Below are positions 40,973 through 49,800 of a stretch of DNA of 64,000 nt, piece by piece. Origin of the DNA: Gemmatimonadaceae bacterium. Its GTDB lineage: Bacteria > Gemmatimonadota > Gemmatimonadetes > Gemmatimonadales > Gemmatimonadaceae. Where the stretch lies: contig JADYYN010000044.1 of NCBI GenBank assembly GCA_020853635.1, positions 16,985 to 80,984 on the forward strand. The letters run 5' to 3'. Numbering within the stretch: the first letter of the stretch is position 1; the number at the start of each line of letters is the position of its first letter. Under the pieces are notes generated by a model. That model was not told where the DNA came from and made no database searches. It saw only the letters and a program-made list of their open reading frames with translations. The translations under genes and the position numbers were made by a program.

Positions 40973-42091
40973 TCAGTGTGCCTCACGCGCGGCGATGATC
41001 TCTCGTGCGGTCTGCGCCGGGCGGAACCCGCGAACATCGAGATCCGCACCGGCGCGCACCAACACGGCGACGATGTCGTCCCACCCGTTCATCGCGGCGA
41101 CGTTCACCAACGGTTGCTCACTCATCTTCATGTTCACGTTGAATCCGCGCGCACACAGCGCCTCCATCACCCCCAGCCGGTGATTGAGCATCGCGACGAC
41201 GAACACTTCAAAGAGCAGCTCGTCGTCACTCGGATTCGGGAGCGCGGGCAGTGGACCTGGTCCGAACACATCGAACGGCGGCCGATCAGCGCGCACGCGT
41301 GCAAGCGGATGCCCCGCATGGTCGAGGAAGGCCATCGTACCTGCCACGTCCCCGACACCTGCCTGTACCCACATCGCAGCGCGGAAAGGGGGAGCGAGAT
41401 GCATCAGCAGTGCATCGACCGCCGGCGGATGGAAGTACTTGAGCAGCGCGTGCTCAAGCACCGTGTAGCCGTTCGGCGCGGTCCAGCGGGGATCCGCTCC
41501 AGCCGCGATCAACGACTCGACCTCAGCGACGGTCATGCGAATATGCCCGCACAGCCGTTGCGCGAGACCGGAGGGTGGCGGTGACGCGCGGTCCCCGGCG
41601 TTCCGCTCCATGAGCACCTGCCAACTCGGTGCGCCGTACGTGCGGGCGATGGCAAGGCGGATCTCGTCGTCGGTGACCTCGGCGGCAAACACGGCGTCCA
41701 CCGGCAGCCCGTAGAAGCGCGGTACATACGCGCCGACCGCGCGCGCGGCATCCGGGAGGCGAGCCGCAATCTCGCGATGCCACGAGCGCGCCCGTGATTC
41801 GAAGAACTCCCGGCCGTGAATCTCAGTCCGCGCGTGCCGGTGCCGCTCGAGTTGTGTATGGTACTGCACCAGCCGCGGCCAACTCGCGAACCCGTACTCG
41901 CGCGCGACGATCAGTTGAGCGTCAGCCAACGCGAACACATCAGACGGCGCGCGCCCGAGTGTCGGATGAAACGCGAGGGCCCGTGCGAGGGCGTCGGCCT
42001 CGCGGTCCTGGAGGCGGCGCAGCAGCGCCTTGGCCTCCTTGCGATCGAACTCCAGACTCGGCTGCGACGGCAGCGCGCGGAACGCGGACAT
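40973..42091 (-). CDS. Ankyrin-repeat protein
   Basis: A 372-aa soluble protein. ATG at 42091 has an excellent AGGAGG 5 nt upstream. The N-terminal half is helical with two copies of a FASWPRLV / APSWQVLM-type motif (LARTYGAPSWQ), seen in ankyrin-associated bacterial proteins. Ankyrin-like units follow in the C-half: TVAEVESLIAAGADPRWTAPNGYTVLEHAL, LGVMEALCARGFNVNM and GWDDIVAVLVRAGADLDVRG. A protein-binding scaffold is likely; the partner is unknown. Transcription is convergent with the OYE gene. Confidence 0.85.
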   Translation of the reverse strand: MSAFRALPSQPSLEFDRKEAKALLRRLQDREADALARALAFHPTLGRAPSDVFALADAQLIVAREYGFASWPRLVQYHTQLERHRHARTEIHGREFFESRARSWHREIAARLPDAARAVGAYVPRFYGLPVDAVFAAEVTDDEIRLAIARTYGAPSWQVLMERNAGDRASPPPSGLAQRLCGHIRMTVAEVESLIAAGADPRWTAPNGYTVLEHALLKYFHPPAVDALLMHLAPPFRAAMWVQAGVGDVAGTMAFLDHAGHPLARVRADRPPFDVFGPGPLPALPNPSDDELLFEVFVVAMLNHRLGVMEALCARGFNVNMKMSEQPLVNVAAMNGWDDIVAVLVRAGADLDVRGFRPAQTAREIIAAREAH

Positions 42092-42304
42092 GCGACCTCC
42101 TTTCGTGACGGCCCCCGTCCGCTTCGTGGGCCTGAAAGAAGGATGTGACCAGCGACCTGCGACGACTCGGATGGGACCCTCCCTTCCCGCGGACCGGCGG
42201 CGCTCCGACGCGCACGTAGAGAACTTCAGAGGCCGACCGCTCGTCGTCAAGTCACGCGCACACGCGCCATGTTCCTCCGCCCGCCCGCGCGGTAGGTTCC
42301 GGCG

Positions 42305-43156
42305 ATGCCCGAGCAAGTCCCGCCCCACGACCGCGTCACCAACAGCGACGCGCGCACCCGCTGGCGCCGCGTGATCTTCGACCACGACACCGCCGCTGGG
42401 AACGCGTTCGACGTCACCCTCATCATCGCGATCCTCGGCAGCGTCGGCGTGATGATGCTCGACAGTGTCAGCGGCTTCTCGCCGACGACCTACCACGTGC
42501 TCTACGGTCTCGAGTGGTTCTTCACGCTGCTATTCACCGTCGAGTACGTCGCACGGCTCTGGTGTGCCGCGGATCGCCTGCGCTATGCGCGGAGTTTCTA
42601 CGGCATCGTCGATCTCGTCGCCACGCTGCCCACGTACGTGAGTCTGTTGTTCCCGGGGGGACGCTTTCTCGCACTCGTCCGTATCCTCCGTGTGCTGCGC
42701 GTCTTCCGGATCTTCAAGCTCACCACCTACGTCTCGGAAGCCAGCGTGCTCGCCAGCGCCCTCCGCGCGAGCCGATACAAGATCATCGTCTTCCTCTTCA
42801 CGGTGCTCACGTCGGTGACGGTCGTGGGCTCGATCATGTACTTGGTCGAAGGGCCGGAGTCCGGGTTCACGAGCATCCCGACCTCGATGTACTGGGCGAT
42901 CGTCTCCCTGACGACCGTAGGTTACGGCGACATCGTGCCCGTCACATCGGCGGGCCGCATGCTGGCGAGCCTGCTCATGATCATGGGATACGGTGTCATC
43001 GCCGTGCCCACCGGGATCGTCACACTCGAGCTCCAGCGCGCCGCGCGGATCCCGCGCATGGTCACCTGCCCGTCCTGCGGCCGAGACGGGCATGACCAGG
43101 ATGCGAACTTCTGCAAGGAGTGCGGAGCCCGGCTTCCGGTGAAAGGCGTCCTCTGA
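42305..43156 (+). CDS. Voltage-gated K+ channel with C-terminal zinc ribbon
   Basis: A 283-aa six-helix ion channel. S1-S3 lie at about 35-115. The S4 voltage sensor has arginines every third position (RFLALVRILRVLRVFRIFK, about 120-140). S5, pore and S6 follow, with the K+ selectivity filter TVGYGD near 203-208. Unusually, the C-terminal cytosolic tail of about 30 residues is a short zinc ribbon with two Cys pairs, CPSC and CKEC. This could make channel gating sensitive to zinc or redox state (inference). ATG at 42305 is divergent from the ankyrin gene, with 213 bp between them and nothing else recognised there. Confidence 0.92.
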   Translation: MPEQVPPHDRVTNSDARTRWRRVIFDHDTAAGNAFDVTLIIAILGSVGVMMLDSVSGFSPTTYHVLYGLEWFFTLLFTVEYVARLWCAADRLRYARSFYGIVDLVATLPTYVSLLFPGGRFLALVRILRVLRVFRIFKLTTYVSEASVLASALRASRYKIIVFLFTVLTSVTVVGSIMYLVEGPESGFTSIPTSMYWAIVSLTTVGYGDIVPVTSAGRMLASLLMIMGYGVIAVPTGIVTLELQRAARIPRMVTCPSCGRDGHDQDANFCKECGARLPVKGVL

Positions 43157-43200
43157 GCGCTATATTCCGAGGTCGCCCGGTTCCTCACTCGGAGTCCTCC

Positions 43201-44679
43201 ATGCTGGCTACACGCAATCACGCGCCCGCTCGCCGTGCCGCGGCTGTCATCACCATCGCAGCGACACTCGCGATGCTCGCCGCCTGCGCCACCAACCCCG
43301 CGACCGGCCGCCGCGAGTTCATGCTCGTCAGCGAAGCGCAGGAGATCGCGATGGGTCAGTCCTACGACCCGCAGATCGTCGCCTCCATCGGCCTCTACCC
43401 GGACACCGCACTCCAGCGCTACGTCCAAGACCTCGGCACGCGCATCGCCGCGCTCAGCGAACGCCCCAAGCTCAACTGGACCTTCCGCGTCCTCGACGAT
43501 CCGCAGGTCAATGCCTTCGCCGTGCCCGGCGGCTACATCTACATCACGCGCGGTATCCTCGCGCACCTCGACAACGAAGCGCAGCTCGCGGCCGTCATCG
43601 GCCATGAGATCGCCCACGTCACCGCTCGGCACAGTGCGAGCCAGATGAGCAAGCAGCAGCTCGCGCAACTCGGCCTCGTGGTGGGGTCCGTCGCGAGTGA
43701 GACCTTCGCGCAGTACGCCGAACTCGCCGGCCAGGGCGTGGGTGCGCTGTTCCTCAAGTATTCACGAGACGACGAGACCGAAGCCGACGCACTCGGCCTG
43801 CGCTACATGCGGCGCTCCAACCACGACATCCGCGAGATGCCCGACGTCTTCACCATGCTCGGTGCCGTGACAGCGGCAGCCACCGGCGGTGAAGGCAGCA
43901 AGGTCCCCGCGTGGATGATGACACACCCTCTGCCCGAGGACCGCTTCGCGCGCATCTCGCGCGCCATCGCCGCGCAGCCGCAGGACAGCACCGGCGCGAT
44001 CATGGAGCGCCCCAAGTACACACGCCTGCTCAACAACGTCGTCTACGGCGAGGACCCGCGCCAAGGCTTCTTCCGCGGCACGCGCTTCATGCACCCGACC
44101 ATGAAGTTCGAGATCACCTTCCCCACCGGCTGGCAGACCAAGAACGAAGCCTCGGCAGTCGTCGCGATGAGTGCGACCAACGACGGCGCGATCCAACTCA
44201 CCCTCGCCAACGCACCGACGGCAGACTCCGCCATGCGTGCCTTCACGGCGCAGCAGGGGCTGCAAGTCGGGCAGACACAGCGCGCCAACACCAACGGCCT
44301 CAGCACCAACACCACGCCGTTCGCCGCGGCCACCGAGGGCGACACTCTTCGCGGCAATGTGCTGTTCGTGGAGCACCAGAAGATGGTCTTCCAGGTGCTC
44401 GGCTACGCACCGCAGGCCAAGTGGACCACGCACCAGCCGGTGATCGATCGCACGCTCAAGAGTTTTGCGGTACTCACCGATGCCACGGCACTCGCGGTGC
44501 AGCCGCAGCGCCTGAGCGTGATCACACTCGACCGCGCGAGCAGCATCGCCGAGCTCAAGGCGCGGCGTGCGTCACCGCTCACGGTGGAGCAGCTCGCGCT
44601 GATCAATCAGGTGCGCACCGGCGAAGTGTTGCCGGTGGGACGCACGGTCAAGTGGGTCGTGGGGACCGCGAAGACGTAG
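43201..44679 (+). CDS. M48 family metallopeptidase lipoprotein (BepA/LoiP-like)
   Basis: A 492-aa lipoprotein (lipobox LAAC, C29) of the M48 family: zinc motif HEIAH at 135-139 and the third ligand in DETEADALG near 200. Periplasmic M48 proteins degrade misassembled outer-membrane proteins. The C-terminal half (about 280-430) is an added beta-rich domain (MKFEITFPTGWQTKNE). The last 60 residues (SSIAELKARRA to VGRTVKWV) resemble a LysM-like module found in related proteins. ATG at 43201. Confidence 0.93.
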   Translation: MLATRNHAPARRAAAVITIAATLAMLAACATNPATGRREFMLVSEAQEIAMGQSYDPQIVASIGLYPDTALQRYVQDLGTRIAALSERPKLNWTFRVLDDPQVNAFAVPGGYIYITRGILAHLDNEAQLAAVIGHEIAHVTARHSASQMSKQQLAQLGLVVGSVASETFAQYAELAGQGVGALFLKYSRDDETEADALGLRYMRRSNHDIREMPDVFTMLGAVTAAATGGEGSKVPAWMMTHPLPEDRFARISRAIAAQPQDSTGAIMERPKYTRLLNNVVYGEDPRQGFFRGTRFMHPTMKFEITFPTGWQTKNEASAVVAMSATNDGAIQLTLANAPTADSAMRAFTAQQGLQVGQTQRANTNGLSTNTTPFAAATEGDTLRGNVLFVEHQKMVFQVLGYAPQAKWTTHQPVIDRTLKSFAVLTDATALAVQPQRLSVITLDRASSIAELKARRASPLTVEQLALINQVRTGEVLPVGRTVKWVVGTAKT

Positions 44680-44708
44680 CGGCGTAGCCGCGACTCAGCA
44701 CCACACCA

Positions 44709-44737
44709 GCGTCACGGCGCCGCAGCCGCCGTGACGC
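44709..44737. terminator. Perfect 11-bp convergent hairpin
   Basis: Arms 44709-44719 and 44727-44737 are exact complements with a 7-nt loop, 30 bp after the M48 gene. They overlap the stop codon of the convergent PQQ-type dehydrogenase gene (44712-44714). No U-tract. Confidence 0.5.
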
Positions 44738-45953
44738 GCCAGATCTCGCCCGCGTCCGTCGCGATGTACAGCGCGCCGTCCGGCCCGAGCGTCAACGCAC
44801 GGTATCGTACGGCGGGCAATGTCGTCGCCGACGTCTCGTTCGTGGCGACACCGGACCCATTGATGGTGAGGATCGCGAGTCGCGTTCCACCCATCACCCC
44901 GACTGCGAGTCGGCCATTCCACGCGCGCCACTGCGTCCCCGTGAGGAACACAGCGGGCCCCGTCCCCTGCGACGTGTTGTTGTTGGTCCACGCAGGCAAC
45001 ATCGCCGAGGGGAAGCGCACGACGTCTGTCATCGGCATCGACGTCGGCGACCCCGCGTACCCGCAGTAGTTGCTCGGGCAGGTCAGCGCCGGACGATTCT
45101 GCGGGTCCCAGCCGGCGTTGCCACCGGCCACCAACGGCGTGACTTCATCGCTGTGATTCGGCCCGTGTTCCGCGGTGAACGCCTGCCCGGTGGTCGGATG
45201 GAACGCGAGGCCCTGCACGTTGCGATGCCCGTATGTATAGATGCGCGCATCGAACCCAGCCGGCGCGTTGTTGCCGCTCGCCGCCGCTCCCGACGTCGTC
45301 ACGCGCAGCACCTTACCGCCGAGGTTGGTGGGATGCTGCGGGAGGGTCGCGCTGTGGTTGTCGCCCGTGCCGATGTAGAGGAATCCGTCGGGGCCGAAGC
45401 GGATGCGGCCGCCGCTGTGCGCGCCCGAGCCGCCGACGCCGTTGCCCACGTCCTTGAACGCGAGACCGGTCACGATGTCCGTGCGGTTGCTCGCCGTGGA
45501 GTATCCGGCATCGAGCTGCAGCCGCACGACGCGATTGGTGCGCGGTGACGTCGTCGCGTTGGACGACATGTACACGTAGATGAGGCGGTTGCTCGCGAAC
45601 TGCGGATCGAGCGCGACACCGTTCATGCCGCTCTGCCCTTCGCAGAAGAAGTCCGTCGCGACGAGTGCGCTGCCGGTGGTCCCGAAGAGCCGCACGATGG
45701 TGCCATTCGCGTGTCGCACCGCGAGCCCGGCGCAGCGTTCGGTGAAGAAGACTGCCCCATCCGCGGCGACGGCGATGTCCCAGGGATTGCTGCGTCCGGG
45801 GATCAGCACCGTACGGGTGAGTACGGGCGTGTCGGTGGCCGGCGGATCGACCGGCGGCTCGATCGGCAGGGTATCCGCGTTGCTGCAGGCGGCGACGAGC
45901 GCGACGGCAGCGAGTCCGGTGGCGACTGCGCGGGAGCGGAGTGAGGCGAGCAT
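44712..45953 (-). CDS. PQQ-dependent sugar dehydrogenase-like lipoprotein
   Basis: A 413-aa lipoprotein (lipobox VAAC near residue 22) with the six-bladed soluble-GDH/Asd fold. Diagnostic motifs are PWDIAVAADGAVFFTER, GMNGVALDPQF, the catalytic-His block GAHSGGRIRFGPDGFLYIGTGDN and the PQQ-contacting YGHRNVQGLAFHP followed by AEHGPN. Family members oxidise aldose sugars using PQQ and Ca2+. Ligand residues look retained; two extra Cys (TCPSNYCG) suggest a disulfide. ATG at 45953. Confidence 0.92.
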   Translation of the reverse strand: MLASLRSRAVATGLAAVALVAACSNADTLPIEPPVDPPATDTPVLTRTVLIPGRSNPWDIAVAADGAVFFTERCAGLAVRHANGTIVRLFGTTGSALVATDFFCEGQSGMNGVALDPQFASNRLIYVYMSSNATTSPRTNRVVRLQLDAGYSTASNRTDIVTGLAFKDVGNGVGGSGAHSGGRIRFGPDGFLYIGTGDNHSATLPQHPTNLGGKVLRVTTSGAAASGNNAPAGFDARIYTYGHRNVQGLAFHPTTGQAFTAEHGPNHSDEVTPLVAGGNAGWDPQNRPALTCPSNYCGYAGSPTSMPMTDVVRFPSAMLPAWTNNNTSQGTGPAVFLTGTQWRAWNGRLAVGVMGGTRLAILTINGSGVATNETSATTLPAVRYRALTLGPDGALYIATDAGEIWRVTAAAAP

Positions 45954-46203
45954 ATCCGAGGTACCTCAACGACAAGAGTTCGGAGCCGCGTCCGGTGCGG
46001 TGCGCACGGAGCCTGGCTGCCATACCAATTGGACGACCAAACGCCCGGCGGGGACATCCGCTTTCCGCCCCGAGAGCGTGACGCAGGTCACAGCGGGACG
46101 CTCATCCACCCGTAACGAAGCGCTCACCGTCTGCTCACGTCCCGGCAACAGCAGTCCAATCCTCTGGTCGTATGCTCGCGCTCAACACCATCCGGAGCGC
46201 CGC
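45954..46203. other. Intergenic gap upstream of the 34-aa ORF
   Basis: About 250 bp with no gene I can support. It separates the PQQ-type dehydrogenase gene (minus) from the small ORF at 46204. A TATGCT -10-like box lies at 46171-46176, without a convincing -35. Promoters for both directions are expected here. Confidence 0.4.
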
Positions 46204-46308
46204 ATGCACGACGACTTGTCCTACTGCTGGCCCGAAGCCATGTGGATCGTCGGCCGTGCGTTCGAACTCGGATTCCTGAGCGCCCCGTGGCTCTTCCTGC
46301 CGTATTGA
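46204..46308 (+). CDS. Possible 34-aa hydrophobic small protein
   Basis: A 34-residue open frame beginning MHDDLSYCWPEAM and ending GFLSAPWLFLPY. It has a GGAG ribosome site 6 nt before the ATG and strongly GC-rich third codon positions, as in real genes of this window. The C-terminal half is hydrophobic and could associate with the membrane. It lies 79 bp upstream of the 132-aa gene and could be a leader or a separate small protein. No known family recognised. Confidence 0.45.
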   Translation: MHDDLSYCWPEAMWIVGRAFELGFLSAPWLFLPY

Positions 46309-46387
46309 GAGGCATTCCCTCACCCGGTGCGCTGGCGTCTCTCGCCCCAACAGGCGACCTTCCATATACACCCCATCCAAGGAACCC

Positions 46388-46786
46388 ATGCGCCACGCGT
46401 TCATGTACCACGGCGGACTCGAGCGGAACCACCCCGCGCTCAAGCCCGGTGCGACGAGCTTCATCGGCACGGACGGCAAGTCACACGACCTCCCGGCCTG
46501 GCCCGAGTCGGCGTATCTCCGCTTCGGCTACATGGAAAAAGCGGGCAAGAAGTTCTGCGTCGTCCGCGTGATGGATGGCCAGTCGGACGTGGTGCTCACC
46601 AACGAACTCGTGATCGAACCGGGCCGCCACACGGGCTTCGGCGTACGCATGAGCCCGGAGCCCACCATGGTCGAGGACGACACGGTCATCATGACGCTCC
46701 TCGAGGACCTCATCAAGCGCAACTCCGACGCACCGGGCGAGCTCCCCGAGATCCGCGAACGCTTCAAGAAACTCCTCAAGGGTTGA
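46388..46786 (+). CDS. Hypothetical 132-aa protein
   Basis: A compact cytosolic protein (no signal) beginning MRHAFMYHGGLERNHPALK, with conserved-looking charged helices at the C-terminus (LLEDLIKRNSDAPGE, IRERFKKLLKG). AGGAAC precedes the ATG. It is followed by the propeller gene after only 5 bp, implying an operon. I do not recognise the domain. Confidence 0.7.
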   Translation: MRHAFMYHGGLERNHPALKPGATSFIGTDGKSHDLPAWPESAYLRFGYMEKAGKKFCVVRVMDGQSDVVLTNELVIEPGRHTGFGVRMSPEPTMVEDDTVIMTLLEDLIKRNSDAPGELPEIRERFKKLLKG

Positions 46787-46791
46787 ACATC

Positions 46792-48021
46792 ATGCGCGCC
46801 GCCCGTCTGCTGTTGTCTCTCGCGATGACGCTCGCGATGACGCTCGCGCCGGTCGTCGCGGCCGGACAGGCGGCGCCGGTGATCACCCTCAGCAAGCCGG
46901 TCGTCGAACTCGACGAGCCGATGTCGAACGTGCTCACGGCCATCGAACTGAAGGACGGCCGGCTGTTGCTGCTCGATGACAAGGACAAAGCCCTGCGTTT
47001 GATCGACCTCGCGAAGGGCACGGTCTCTGACGCCGCGCGTCAGGGCGCCGGGCCGCTCGAGTTCCAGCCGCAGGGCGCCTTCATCGGGTACCTCGGCGAC
47101 ACCACGCTGTACTTCGACTTCGTGCAGCGTCGCTACCTAGTGTTCGACGCCAAGGGCAAGCCGGTCCGGACCACCGGTGGCAGTGCGGACCAGAGCCCCA
47201 CGGCGATCCTCAACATGCTGATCCCGCGCGCGAGCGACACCAAGGGCGCGATCTACGGCACCGGAATCGGCATGCGCCTAGGCGCACAGGGTGTGCCGGA
47301 CCCCAATCGCATGTTCGCCGACAGCGTCGCCATCGAGCGCTACGACTTGAAGAGCGGGCGTCGCGACACACTCACGCGGGTGCAGAACCCGGCGAGCACG
47401 GTCGCGCCCAAGATGCAGATGGGCGAAGGACGACTGAAGATGCAGTTCACGCCGCCCAACTACGCACCCATCGACCTCTGGGGCGTGCTGCCCGACGGCC
47501 GCGTGGTCGCCCTGCGTTCCGGCGCGTACCAGTTGCACGTGCGCGCGCTCGACGGCCGATGGACCAAGGGGCCGGTGCTCTCGTACACGCCCGTCGCCGT
47601 GACCGCCGGCGAGAAGCAGGCCATCCGCGACTCCATGCGCGTGCAGCTCGAGCGCCAGAAGAAAACGTCGCAGGAGCAGATGCGCGACGCCGTCGCTCGG
47701 TCCGGCAGCAATCAACCGGTGCCGTCGCTGGAGTTCGAGTTGGTGGAGCCGGAATCATGGCCCGCACAGAAGCCGGCCTACACCAATCTCCTCGTCGCAC
47801 CCGATGGCTTCGTGTGGGTCTCCCAGTCACGGCCCACCGCGAGCAAGCTCGAACGGTTCGACGTCCTCGACGGCACCGGGACCCGGCGCGCGCAAGTCAC
47901 GATGCCGGCTGGTGAACGCGTCATCGCCCTCGGCCGCGGCGCGGTATACACCGTGCGCGTCGACGAAGACGAACTCCAATACATCCGCAAGTACACCGTG
48001 ACCATCGGCGCGCCGCGCTGA
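46792..48021 (+). CDS. Exported beta-propeller-like protein
   Basis: A 409-aa secreted protein (signal peptide ending near VVAAGQ). The body shows repeated strand patterns typical of a six-bladed NHL/6-bladed beta-propeller: GRLLLLDDKDKALRLIDL, TTLYFDFVQRRYLVFDAKGK, GRVVALRSGAYQLHVR, GFVWVSQSRPTASKLERFDV. A helical insertion (about 265-300, IRDSMRVQLERQKKTSQEQMR) interrupts it. Similar proteins are common in Gemmatimonadota and Bacteroidota without defined function. ATG at 46792. Confidence 0.75.
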   Translation: MRAARLLLSLAMTLAMTLAPVVAAGQAAPVITLSKPVVELDEPMSNVLTAIELKDGRLLLLDDKDKALRLIDLAKGTVSDAARQGAGPLEFQPQGAFIGYLGDTTLYFDFVQRRYLVFDAKGKPVRTTGGSADQSPTAILNMLIPRASDTKGAIYGTGIGMRLGAQGVPDPNRMFADSVAIERYDLKSGRRDTLTRVQNPASTVAPKMQMGEGRLKMQFTPPNYAPIDLWGVLPDGRVVALRSGAYQLHVRALDGRWTKGPVLSYTPVAVTAGEKQAIRDSMRVQLERQKKTSQEQMRDAVARSGSNQPVPSLEFELVEPESWPAQKPAYTNLLVAPDGFVWVSQSRPTASKLERFDVLDGTGTRRAQVTMPAGERVIALGRGAVYTVRVDEDELQYIRKYTVTIGAPR

Positions 48022-48089
48022 GCGCTTGGCCGTACATTCTCCGGGAGCCGCGACATCCGTCGCGGCCGACCATCCACCGGGAGTCCGCC

Positions 48090-48293
48090 ATGTCCGTCGC
48101 CAAAGTCACCGAGATCACCGCGTCGTCCAAGAAGTCGTTCGAGGACGCCATCGAAGTGGGTCTCAAGCGCGCCAACAAGACCCTGCGCAACGTGAAGGGC
48201 GCCTGGGTGCAGGACTTCAAAGTCGACTGCGACAAGGGCAAGATCACGGCGTATCGCGTGAGCATGAAGGTCACGTTCATCCTCTCGGACTGA
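48090..48293 (+). CDS. Dodecin, flavin-binding protein
   Basis: A 67-aa dodecin. It has the beta-alpha-beta-beta fold with KVTEITASSKKSFEDAIEVG, the helix ending LKRANKTLRNVKGAWVQDFK, and a final strand ITAYRVSMKVTFIL. The Trp in GAWVQD is the residue that stacks on the isoalloxazine ring in known dodecins. Dodecins form hollow dodecamers that store or buffer riboflavin, FMN or lumichrome. ATG at 48090 follows a GGGAG ribosome site. A serine hydrolase gene starts 10 bp downstream. Confidence 0.93.
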   Translation: MSVAKVTEITASSKKSFEDAIEVGLKRANKTLRNVKGAWVQDFKVDCDKGKITAYRVSMKVTFILSD

Positions 48294-48303
48294 CGGGCCC
48301 GCT

Positions 48304-49662
48304 GTGCGCCGCTCCCCACGCGCGTGGCTCCTCTGCGTCGCACTCGTGTGGGGCTGCGGCCCCGGGTACGACGACGACACCGTGCGTGCGCGCAGCGCCG
48401 CGCTCATGGACGAGCTGCACGCCCGAGGACTCTTCAACGGCGCGGTCGTCCTCGGCCGAGACGGAGTGGTGCTGTACGAAGGCGCGTGGGGTGAGGCGAA
48501 CCGCGAAGCCGGCCTTCGCTTCACCACCCACACGCCGGTGGACGGCGCCTCACTAGCCAAGACGTTCACGGCCGGTGCGCTCTGGGTGTTGGCGGACGAA
48601 GGACGTCTCGACCTCGACGCCCCGGTCACGCGCTACGTCGCGGAGTTCCCGCACGCCGAGACGACGGTGCGGCAGCTGCTCTCGCACAGCGCCGGACTCG
48701 GCGAGTGGGACGACCCCGCCGGGCTGAGCAACCTCCAGCTCGTCGAACGACTCCGCACCCGCTCGTCGCGACCGGAGTTCGCTCCCGGCACGCGCATGCG
48801 GTATTGCAACGCGTGCTACGACGTGCTCGCCGCCGTGATCGAGCGCGTGAGTGGACAGCGCTATGACGAGTTCCTGCGCGCGCGGTTCTTCGAGCCGCTC
48901 GCCATGGACTCGACCTTCCTCCGCCCCGCACGCCTAACCGACTGGCGCGGAACGCGCACGCTCGGCTATCGAAGAGTGAACAACGCGACGCAGGTGTTCG
49001 ACGTCGAGGATGACGAAGCGTTCTACGGGTCGGCCAACCTCTACCTCTCCGCGCGCGACCTGCACGCATGGGCGACCTCGTTCTACGCGCGACCCATCCT
49101 CCCGGAGCGCACGTTCGGTCCGGCGCTGGACGCAGCGCGTTTCGCGAACGGCGAACGCTCGGCGATCAACTATCTGAGCTGGTACACGCATCCCGACAGC
49201 GCGCGCTACGTGTACAGCGGCGACTGGAGAGGCTTCCATCATGAGGTGTACTGGGACCCCACGCGCCGGATCTCCATCGTGTGGGTGACGAACGATCTGC
49301 ACGCGAAGCCCCTGCCGGCTGAGCTCACGCGCGCGCTCATCGACATCATGGAAGGGCGGGAGTTCGCCGAAATCACCGCACCCGCGACCGATGGAACGTC
49401 GGCCGAACTCGATGCCGAGGCCGCAGGCGGCACGTTCACACTGCCGTCGGTCGGACGGGTGCGGGTGGACGCGTCCGGACCGCTGCCCATGGTCGTGGCC
49501 GGTAACCGTCGAGCTCATGAGTGCTTCGTGCTCGATCGCAGGACCTGCTTCATCCCAGACCTCGACGTCACCCTGCGATTCTCCGACCTCCGCGACGGCC
49601 GGTTCCGCTCGCTCCGATGGCTGTCGACCTTCGAATCGCTGGTCGGCGACCGGGAGCCCTGA
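48304..49662 (+). CDS. Serine hydrolase lipoprotein, class C beta-lactamase family
   Basis: A 452-aa lipoprotein (lipobox VWGC near residue 18) of the beta-lactamase-related/PBP family. The S-x-x-K motif is ASLAKTF near 83-86, the Y-x-N motif is YCN near 167-169, and the SHSAGLGEW segment is typical of family VIII esterases and peptidases. The third KTG-type motif appears as HHE (GFHHEVYW). The last 100 residues form a beta-rich C-terminal domain. GTG at 48304, 10 bp after dodecin. Confidence 0.88.
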   Translation: MRRSPRAWLLCVALVWGCGPGYDDDTVRARSAALMDELHARGLFNGAVVLGRDGVVLYEGAWGEANREAGLRFTTHTPVDGASLAKTFTAGALWVLADEGRLDLDAPVTRYVAEFPHAETTVRQLLSHSAGLGEWDDPAGLSNLQLVERLRTRSSRPEFAPGTRMRYCNACYDVLAAVIERVSGQRYDEFLRARFFEPLAMDSTFLRPARLTDWRGTRTLGYRRVNNATQVFDVEDDEAFYGSANLYLSARDLHAWATSFYARPILPERTFGPALDAARFANGERSAINYLSWYTHPDSARYVYSGDWRGFHHEVYWDPTRRISIVWVTNDLHAKPLPAELTRALIDIMEGREFAEITAPATDGTSAELDAEAAGGTFTLPSVGRVRVDASGPLPMVVAGNRRAHECFVLDRRTCFIPDLDVTLRFSDLRDGRFRSLRWLSTFESLVGDREP

Positions 49663-49800
49663 CGTTCGCATCGTCGGACTGGCAGGCCCCACCTCCACCC
49701 GGCTTGCAACCCTGGCCCGGCGGCCCCGTAGTAGATTCCACGGGTGCCCCGAAGGTCGCTCGCCCAGGCACCCCCAGCCGTCCCTCAGTCTGAGCCGATC

